From assembly GCA_016207265.1 (NCBI GenBank), contig JACQPZ010000211.1, positions 1 to 8,645 on the forward strand: a DNA stretch of 8,645 bases, read 5' to 3'. The DNA is from Candidatus Latescibacterota bacterium (GTDB taxonomy: Bacteria; Eisenbacteria; RBG-16-71-46; SZUA-252). The notes beneath the pieces are model-generated. The model was given only the letters and a program-made list of their open reading frames with translations, was not told the DNA's origin and did not search any database. Position numbers and translations under genes: made by a program. Shown one piece after another: positions 1 through 6,042 of this stretch. Within the stretch, counting starts at the first letter, position 1. Every line of letters starts with the position of its first letter.

Positions 1-791
1 ACCGCCTTCAGGCGCTCCTCGAACTGCCCGCGGTATTTCGTTCCCGCCACGACGGCCGCCAGGTCCAGCGTGACGATCCGCTTGTCCTTCAGGGTTTCGG
101 GCACCTTGCTCTCGACGATCCGCTCGGCCAGCCCTTCCGCGATGGCGGTCTTTCCCACGCCGGGCTCCCCGATCAGGATCGGATTGTTCTTCTTCCGGCG
201 GGAGAGCACCTGGATCACGCGGTCGATCTCCGCCTCCCGCCCGATGATGGGATCCAGCTTCCCTTCCCTCGCGAGCGACGTCAGATCGCGGCCGAACTGG
301 TTGAGCGCGGGCGTCTCCACTTTTCCCTCACGCTCGGGCTGCGACGCGGACGGCGTTCCCCCGAGCAGCTTGAGGGTCTCCTCGCGGACTTTCTTGCGGT
401 CCACGCCCAGCTCCAGGAGCACCCGCGCGGCCACACCCTCGCCCTCGCGGATCAATCCCAGGAGGAGGTGCTCCGTGCCCACGTAGTTGTGCCCGAGCTG
501 CCGCGCCTCGTCGACGCTCAGCTCCAGCACGCGCTTCGCTCGCGGCGTGAACGGGATCTCGCCGATCGTGAGCGTGCCTCCGGTGGAGGACACCATGCTC
601 TCGACCGCCTGTCGGATGGCGTCCAGGTCGAGGCCCAGGTTGTTCAGCACCGTGGCCGCGATTCCCTCCCCCTCCCGGATCACTCCGAGGAGGAGGTGCT
701 CGGTGCCGATGTAGTCGTGCTGGAGCCGCGCGGCTTCCTCGCGCGCGAGGTACATCACCTTCCGCACGCGCTCCGTGAACTTGTCATGCAT
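1..791 (-). CDS. clpC: ClpC, AAA+ unfoldase of the Clp protease (3' end outside window)
   Basis: ATP-dependent HSP100 unfoldase that feeds substrates to the ClpP peptidase in the cytosol. I translated about 263 codons from the ATG at 791 (MHDKFTERVRKVMYLAREEA...); the gene runs off the left edge before the M-domain and second ATPase domain. Two Clp N-terminal repeats occupy residues 4-66 and 79-140, each with a GTEHLLLG-IREGEG core. The first AAA+ domain follows, with DPIIGRE at about 180 and Walker A GEPGVGKT at 208-215, then a KYRG pore-loop motif at 252-255. The two N-domain glutamates in GTEH (E31 and E107) match those known in Bacillus ClpC to bind phosphoarginine. The start is supported by GGAGG at 800-804, eight bases upstream. 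It follows mcsB by 26 bases, so the kinase and the unfoldase are probably co-transcribed. Assignment to ClpC rather than ClpB or ClpA rests on these repeats and the mcsAB neighbours. Confidence 0.96.
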   Translation of the reverse strand, partial: MHDKFTERVRKVMYLAREEAARLQHDYIGTEHLLLGVIREGEGIAATVLNNLGLDLDAIRQAVESMVSSTGGTLTIGEIPFTPRAKRVLELSVDEARQLGHNYVGTEHLLLGLIREGEGVAARVLLELGVDRKKVREETLKLLGGTPSASQPEREGKVETPALNQFGRDLTSLAREGKLDPIIGREAEIDRVIQVLSRRKKNNPILIGEPGVGKTAIAEGLAERIVESKVPETLKDKRIVTLDLAAVVAGTKYRGQFEERLKA

Positions 792-799
792 GGACCGGA

Positions 800-804
800 C
801 CTCC
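800..804 (-). promoter_or_regulatory. Ribosome binding site of clpC
   Basis: On the minus strand GGAGG lies eight bases before the ATG at 791. It fixes the clpC start and shows that clpC has its own strong initiation site although it sits only 26 bases after mcsB. Confidence 0.75.
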
Positions 805-817
805 GAACGTCGGCCGA

Positions 818-1894
818 CTAATTGTTGGCGACCGGAAACGAGCCCCCGTCAGCGAGGAGCTTCCGGACGTAATCCGCTCTCAAGATGTTCCGCTCGCGTT
901 GCTCGAGCTCCCGGCCCACGGCGATCTGGAGGTGCGCCGGCTGGGAGCGCACGAGCAGCTCGTTCAGCGTCTGAACGCTGGCGAGACCCTCGATCCGTAG
1001 CGCCACCCCGAACCGCACGGCCGAGGACAGATTCACGACCTCCTGGGAAGAGATCACGCGGCTGTGGCGGAGCGCGCCGTACGCGCGCCAGACCTTGTCC
1101 TCGATCTGCACGCGCGCGTCCTTCAGCAGCTCGTCCCGGGCGCGCTGCTCCGATTCGATGATCTGCTTCGTGACACGCTCCAGGCTGTCGACGGTCTCCT
1201 TCTCGCTCTGCCCCAGGGTCGTCTGGTTCGAGATCTGGAAGAAGTTACCCATGATCTGGGATCCTTCTCCGTAAAAGCCGCGTACGGCGAGCCCGACCTG
1301 GGTGATCCCCTGCAGCACGCGCCCGATCTGCTTCGTGAGCACGAGCGAGGGGAGATGGATCAGGACCGAAGCCCTCATCCCCGTGCCGACGTTGGTGGGG
1401 CACGCGGTCAGGTATCCCAGCTCGTCGCTGAAAGCATAGTCGAGGTCCTGCGCCAATTCATCATCGATGGTGTTCACCGCCTCCCACGCCGAGCGGAGCT
1501 GGAAGCCCGACGCGAGCGCCTGGAGCCGCAGGTGGTCCTCCTCGTTCACCATCGCGGAAATGCTCTCGTCCGGCACGACGAGGAGCCCGCGCACCTTGCT
1601 CAAGTCGGCCAGGTCGTTGCTGATGAGGTGACGCTCGACCAGGAATTGCCGATCCAGCGGAGAGAGATCGCGCATCTCGAGCGCGATCGACTGGCTCAGC
1701 GCCGGCGTCTTCCGGACGGCGGAGAGGATGCTCGAGTACACCATCGCGAGCTGCTCCTCCCGGGCCCGGTGCGTGAACGGCACCCCGCCCAGGTTCCGGG
1801 CGAGGCGCACGCGCGTGCTCAGCACGATGTCCGACACGGGCCCCGTGCCGTCGAGCCAGCGTCCCAGCGAACGCGACAACCCCTCGAGCTTCAC
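818..1894 (-). CDS. mcsB: McsB, protein arginine kinase
   Basis: Phosphagen-kinase-fold enzyme that phosphorylates arginine side chains of proteins, marking them for ClpC-ClpP. The protein is 358 residues, close to Bacillus McsB (about 363). Visible motifs: nucleotide-binding STRVRLARN at 26-34, NEEDH at 117-121, active-site CPTNVGTG at 165-172 (Cys165), and GEGSQIMGNFFQISNQ at 209-224. The start is a GTG at 1894-1892, overlapping the mcsA stop in a GTGA arrangement and preceded by GGAGG at 1905-1909. An open frame continues upstream inside mcsA, but that extension is low-complexity and is the mcsA shadow. The C-terminal motif that in Bacillus McsB reads RDxxRA and binds phosphoarginine allosterically is RNILRA here (335-340), with Asn replacing Asp. 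Catalytic motifs look intact, so I expect an active kinase with possibly altered allosteric control. Confidence 0.96.
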   Translation of the reverse strand: MKLEGLSRSLGRWLDGTGPVSDIVLSTRVRLARNLGGVPFTHRAREEQLAMVYSSILSAVRKTPALSQSIALEMRDLSPLDRQFLVERHLISNDLADLSKVRGLLVVPDESISAMVNEEDHLRLQALASGFQLRSAWEAVNTIDDELAQDLDYAFSDELGYLTACPTNVGTGMRASVLIHLPSLVLTKQIGRVLQGITQVGLAVRGFYGEGSQIMGNFFQISNQTTLGQSEKETVDSLERVTKQIIESEQRARDELLKDARVQIEDKVWRAYGALRHSRVISSQEVVNLSSAVRFGVALRIEGLASVQTLNELLVRSQPAHLQIAVGRELEQRERNILRADYVRKLLADGGSFPVANN

Positions 1895-2421
1895 GGAGCA
1901 CCCACCTCCGGCTGCGGAGGCACGCCGCTCGTCTCCATGGTGCGGATCCGGTCGCGCAGCTCGGCGGCGGCTTCGAACTCCTCGCGCTCGATCGCCTTCT
2001 GGAGTTGCTCGTGCAGCCGCTGGACCTCCCGCCGCAAGGCCACGCGCGCGGCGTCCCGTATGGGAGTCTTGCCCACGTGCTTCGTGCTGCCGTGGATCCG
2101 ACGCAGGAGGGGCCTGAGCTGCGCGCGAAACGTCGGGTAGCACTCGGAGCACCCCAGCCGGCCCGTTTCCTTGAAGTTCGAATAGACGAGCCCGCACTTG
2201 GGACACTGGACGCGGCCGACCCGCGACTCCTCCGCGGAGCCCGGCTGATCCACCATTCCGGCGAGCAGGTCGCCGACCGAGAACTTCGTCTTCACGAGCG
2301 GCACGTGATAACCCTTCTCCTCGGCGCACTTCTCGCAGACGTGATACTCGGACTTCTTGTTGTTCACGATCTCCGTGAAGTGCACGACCGCCGGGCGCTT
2401 GCCGCAGATCTCACACTGCAT
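1891..2421 (-). CDS. mcsA: McsA, zinc-binding activator of the McsB arginine kinase (UVR-motif protein)
   Basis: In Firmicutes McsA binds and stimulates McsB and acts in ClpC-dependent proteolysis and metal/heat stress. The 176-residue product has the McsA architecture: four CxxC pairs at C3/C6, C29/C32, C73/C76 and C91/C94, expected to hold two zinc ions, then a basic linker, and a C-terminal UVR coiled segment at about 131-163 containing the EREEFEAAAELRDRI pattern shared with UvrB/UvrC. Its length is near that of Bacillus McsA (about 185). The ATG at 2421 has AGGGGG five bases upstream (2427-2432). It begins 40 bases after lolD and overlaps mcsB by 4 bases. No ctsR precedes it, unlike the ctsR-mcsA-mcsB-clpC operon of Bacillus. 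Annotation pipelines may call it a 'UvrB/UvrC motif protein', but the neighbours make McsA the better name. Confidence 0.93.
   Translation of the reverse strand: MQCEICGKRPAVVHFTEIVNNKKSEYHVCEKCAEEKGYHVPLVKTKFSVGDLLAGMVDQPGSAEESRVGRVQCPKCGLVYSNFKETGRLGCSECYPTFRAQLRPLLRRIHGSTKHVGKTPIRDAARVALRREVQRLHEQLQKAIEREEFEAAAELRDRIRTMETSGVPPQPEVGAP
1905..1909 (-). promoter_or_regulatory. Ribosome binding site of mcsB inside the mcsA 3' end
   Basis: GGAGG on the minus strand, ten bases before the GTG start at 1894. It lies within the last codons of mcsA and decides in favour of the GTG start over the longer upstream open frame. The overlap implies translational coupling of the two proteins. Confidence 0.7.
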
Positions 2422-2461
2422 AGGATCCCCCTACCCCCCGACTTCCTTAGATGCGCGCCAC

Positions 2462-3163
2462 CTATATTCTAATCGGCTTGAGACAGCCATCCTCAAGGGC
2501 GAGGACACGTCCGGCCGATTTTGCAACATCTGGGTTATGTGTAGCAACGACAATGGCTTGGCGCTCCAGCGACCGATAGCGCTCGAAGATCTCAAGGAGC
2601 GTCGACGCGGCCCGCCGGTCCAGATTCCCCGTCGGCTCGTCCGCGAGGAGAATCGACGGCTTCATATGCAAGGCGCGGGCCACCGCGACCCGCTGCTGCT
2701 CCCCGCCCGAAAGCTCGCTCGGCTTGTGGTCGGCGCGTCCTCTGAGCCCCAGATCCCCGAGCAGGCCGAGCGCGCGTTCCCGCGTGGCGGCGCGGGGCGC
2801 CCCCGCGATCCACCCGGGCATCATGACGTTTTCCAGCGCTGTGAACTCCGGCAGGAGCTGGTGGAACTGGAATACGAATCCCACGGAGCGGGATCGGAGC
2901 TTCGATCGCCCGGCTTCGTCGAGTGCGCCGAGATCGGCGCCGCCGACGGTGATGCTCCCCGCGGTGGGGCGGTCGAGCCCTCCCAGGAGGTGGAGCAGCG
3001 TGGATTTCCCCGATCCGGACGCCCCCACCACCGCCACAAGCTCGCCTCGCGGGACGCGGATGTCCGCGCCGCGAAGGACCTCCACCGGCGATGCGCCTCC
3101 GACGTACGTCTTCGCGAGCCCTCTCGCCTCGAGCGCGGGCAGTTCCGATTCTACCTCATTCAT
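2462..3163 (-). CDS. lolD: LolD, ATPase of the lipoprotein-releasing ABC exporter
   Basis: Cytoplasmic ATPase that powers release of outer-membrane lipoproteins from the inner membrane to the carrier LolA, together with the adjacent permease. The 233-residue product, the same length as E. coli LolD, shows Walker A GASGSGKS at 47-54, a Q-loop (FVFQFHQLLPEFTALENV, Gln99), the signature LSGGEQQRV at 151-159, Walker B ILLADE at 171-176 followed by PTGNLD, and an H-loop THNPD (His209). The HQLLPEFTALENV stretch is typical of the LolD/MacB/FtsE group. I chose the ATG at 3163, which overlaps the permease stop by eight bases (ATGAATGA); a TTG at 3187 is in frame but less likely. The overlap means coupled translation. 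MacB-like or FtsE-like identity is the alternative, but the partner permease is LolC/E-like. Confidence 0.92.
   Translation of the reverse strand: MNEVESELPALEARGLAKTYVGGASPVEVLRGADIRVPRGELVAVVGASGSGKSTLLHLLGGLDRPTAGSITVGGADLGALDEAGRSKLRSRSVGFVFQFHQLLPEFTALENVMMPGWIAGAPRAATRERALGLLGDLGLRGRADHKPSELSGGEQQRVAVARALHMKPSILLADEPTGNLDRRAASTLLEIFERYRSLERQAIVVATHNPDVAKSAGRVLALEDGCLKPIRI
2466..2496 (-). promoter_or_regulatory. Possible promoter for mcsA-mcsB-clpC within the 3' end of lolD
   Basis: On the minus strand TTGAGG (2491-2496) and TAGAAT (2466-2471) are separated by 19 bases. The spacing is longer than ideal. The -10 hexamer is identical to that of the better promoter in front of lysS, and the surrounding 3' end of lolD is richer in A and T than the rest of the window. 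It would place the transcript start just after the lolD stop, ahead of mcsA. The call is weak. Confidence 0.28.
2477..2497. repeat. Inverted repeat CTTGAG-N9-CTCAAG at the end of lolD
   Basis: Perfect six-base arms at 2477-2482 and 2492-2497 with a nine-base spacer. The repeat covers the spacer and -35 of the possible mcsA promoter, where a repressor could sit. The N9 spacing is that of the HrcA/CIRCE operator, but the arms do not match CIRCE. It also lies within lolD coding sequence, so chance is possible. Confidence 0.3.
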
Positions 3164-4379
3164 AGCGGATCGATTCCACCGGAGCAAGTCTCGCGGCGCG
3201 CCAGGCCGGATACAGGCTCGCGAGGAAGCAGAGCGCCACGGCCGCGGCCGCCACGAAGGCGAAATCGGTCCACGCGATTTTCACGGGCAGCGTGTCGATG
3301 AAATAGATCTCCCCCGGCAGGCGAAGGAGCTTGTAGCGTCCGAGCGCATCCGCGACGGCCCACCCGCACACGAGCCCGAGCGAGGTCCCGGCGAGGCCGA
3401 CCAGCGTCCCCTGCAGCAGGAAGATCCTCATGATTCCCCTCGGGGTGACGCCCATCGTCCGTAAAACCCCGATGTCGCGGCGCTTCTCCATGACGAGCAT
3501 CACGAGGCTCGAGACGATGTTCACGGTCGCGACGAGGACGATCAGGATCAGGATCGTGAACATCACCGCCTTCTCGATCTTCATCCACGCGAAGAGATTC
3601 CGATTGAGGTCGATCCAGTTCGTGACCCGGTAGTGCGGCCCAAGGCGCGTCTCGACGGCGCGGGCCGCCTCCCGCGCGGCGAACATGTCGGGAACGCGAA
3701 GCTCGAAACCGGTCACGTCGCCTCCGAGCCGGAAAAACTCCTGGGCCGTCCCGATCGGGACGATCCCGAAGCTCGAGTCGTACTCATAGAGCCCCGAGCG
3801 GAAGATCGAGCTGACGCGGAGCCTCTTGACGCGCGGAATGTCGCCGAAGATCCCGCCCGGCTCCTCGGCCGGAAGGCTGATGAGGATCACGTCCCCGAGC
3901 GTCACGCGGAGGCGGACCATGAGCTCCTCCCCCAACCCGATCCCGGGGAGGTCTCCCCCGTCGAGGGGCGCGCGGGAGGGGGTCAGGTGCGCCATGATAT
4001 CCGTGACGTCGGGCTCATGCGCCGGATCGACCCCCTTGAGAACCATGCCGTCCACGCTGCGGCGGGACGCCACCATGACCTTGCCGTAGACGAAGGGGGC
4101 GATTCCGGAGCCCGGAGCGGCCGAGCGGATCGCTTGGGCGAGCGAATCGGAGGGCGTGAGCGGCCCATCGTCCGCGGAAAGGACGGCCACGTGCGCGTTC
4201 GTTCCCGCGATGCGGCGCTGGACCTGATCCTCGAACCCGTTCATGACGGAGAGGACGATCGTGAGCGCCGCGACGCCGACGAACACGCCCCCCGCGGCGA
4301 GAAGGCTGATGAGGGTGATGAAGCTCAGCCTGCGCTTGGAGCGCAGATACCGCGACGCGACGATCCAGACGTATCCCAT
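3156..4379 (-). CDS. lolC: LolC/LolE-family permease of the lipoprotein-releasing ABC exporter
   Basis: Inner-membrane subunit that extracts mature lipoproteins and hands them to LolA. The 407-residue length and layout fit LolC/LolE: a basic amino end (ASRYLRSKRRLSFITLIS), a first membrane helix at about 19-46, a periplasmic domain of about 220 residues (46-265), then three helices at about 271-296, 318-345 and 372-391 forming the FtsX-type domain, with the coupling region EKRRDIGVLRTMGVTPRGI at 298-316 and a short YPAWRAARLAPVESIRYE tail. Only one permease gene accompanies lolD here, so the complex may be a homodimer (LolF-like) or use a second permease encoded elsewhere. The ATG at 4379 lies 40 bases after lysS and has no clear Shine-Dalgarno sequence, which suggests it depends on translation of lysS. 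A generic MacB-type permease is the alternative. Confidence 0.9.
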   Translation of the reverse strand: MGYVWIVASRYLRSKRRLSFITLISLLAAGGVFVGVAALTIVLSVMNGFEDQVQRRIAGTNAHVAVLSADDGPLTPSDSLAQAIRSAAPGSGIAPFVYGKVMVASRRSVDGMVLKGVDPAHEPDVTDIMAHLTPSRAPLDGGDLPGIGLGEELMVRLRVTLGDVILISLPAEEPGGIFGDIPRVKRLRVSSIFRSGLYEYDSSFGIVPIGTAQEFFRLGGDVTGFELRVPDMFAAREAARAVETRLGPHYRVTNWIDLNRNLFAWMKIEKAVMFTILILIVLVATVNIVSSLVMLVMEKRRDIGVLRTMGVTPRGIMRIFLLQGTLVGLAGTSLGLVCGWAVADALGRYKLLRLPGEIYFIDTLPVKIAWTDFAFVAAAAVALCFLASLYPAWRAARLAPVESIRYE

Positions 4380-4395
4380 GAGCCCGTTTCGGCGA

Positions 4396-4414
4396 CCGCG
4401 ATCGCGAATCGCGG
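4396..4414. repeat. Inverted repeat between lysS and lolC
   Basis: Arms CCGCGA (4396-4401) and TCGCGG (4409-4414) separated by seven bases. A ten-base palindrome CGCGATCGCG (4397-4406) overlaps it. It sits in the 40-base gap and has no following T-run on either strand, so it is not a classical terminator. In DNA this GC-rich such repeats arise easily by chance. Confidence 0.3.
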
Positions 4415-4419
4415 CCGCG

Positions 4420-5880
<1,461 letters not shown>

Positions 5881-5883
<3 letters not shown>

Positions 5884-5894
5884 GGGTCCCCGTG
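5881..5894 (-). promoter_or_regulatory. Hairpin covering the lysS GTG start codon
   Basis: On the minus strand the bases read CACGGG-GA-CCCGTG, a perfect six-base inverted repeat with a two-base centre; in RNA the loop would open to at least four bases. The final GTG of the hairpin is the proposed start codon, and the only Shine-Dalgarno-like GGGG is in the 5' arm and loop. Folding would hide both from the ribosome. Confidence 0.45.
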
Positions 5895-5903
5895 AACTGA
5901 TGG

Positions 5904-5945
5904 CGCCCCGCCGCGCGATGCGGCCGGCACGGTGCCGGCGGGGCG
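5904..5945 (-). promoter_or_regulatory. GC-rich leader hairpin(s) upstream of lysS
   Basis: Ten-base perfect arms CGCCCCGCCG (5904-5913) and CGGCGGGGCG (5936-5945) enclose 22 bases. Within them lie two shorter hairpins: GCCGC-N5-GCGGC (5910-5924), and arms 5923-5930 and 5932-5939 (GCCGGCAC / GTGCCGGC). The shorter ones share bases with the large stem, so the two foldings exclude each other. No T-run follows on the minus strand, so a simple intrinsic terminator is unlikely. It lies just downstream of the predicted transcript start. Confidence 0.5.
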
Positions 5946-5955
5946 AGGTCGCAGG

Positions 5956-5984
5956 ATTCTAGGAACCTCAGTGGGTCGGGTCAA
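5956..5984 (-). promoter_or_regulatory. Sigma-70-like promoter for lysS
   Basis: On the minus strand TTGACC (5979-5984) and TAGAAT (5956-5961) are separated by exactly 17 bases. Each differs from consensus by one or two bases, and this is the best promoter match I found in the window. It lies in the gap after pilB. The transcript would start near 5949, giving a leader of about 65 bases before the lysS GTG, filled by the hairpin at 5904-5945. It could serve lysS, lolC, lolD and perhaps mcsAB-clpC. Confidence 0.65.
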
Positions 5985-6042
5985 GGATGGAAGCGGCGCG
6001 GAGCGTGGGGACGCGGCGGGGAAACGGCCGATTCCGGCGGGG

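Noticed and set aside
466..710. Near-repeated segments within clpC (GTEHLLLG-IREGEG coded twice)
   Set aside because: These are the two Clp N-terminal repeats of the ClpC family, an old internal duplication and not a new DNA repeat.
1895..2329. Upstream extension of the mcsB frame (about 145 extra codons)
   Set aside because: It overlaps mcsA in another frame, is of Arg/Gly/Ala-rich low complexity, and the GTG at 1894 has a good ribosome binding site and gives the normal McsB length.
2477..2497. CIRCE operator for HrcA
   Set aside because: The nine-base spacing fits, but the arms (CTTGAG/CTCAAG) do not match the TTAGCACTC/GAGTGCTAA consensus and are only six bases long.
5970..5985. GGTCAA-like bases that resemble part of a CtsR heptad
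   Set aside because: Only one half-site is present, it is far from mcsA and clpC, and it coincides with the -35 hexamer of the lysS promoter read on the other strand.
6027..6038. Possible terminator of pilB (GCCG-N4-CGGC)
   Set aside because: Only four base pairs, followed on the minus strand by CGTTTCC and not a proper T-run. Too weak to call.
5884..6042. T-box riboswitch upstream of lysS
   Set aside because: The leader is about 65 bases if the promoter is right, far shorter than a T-box, and no T-box conserved bases or terminator with T-run are seen.
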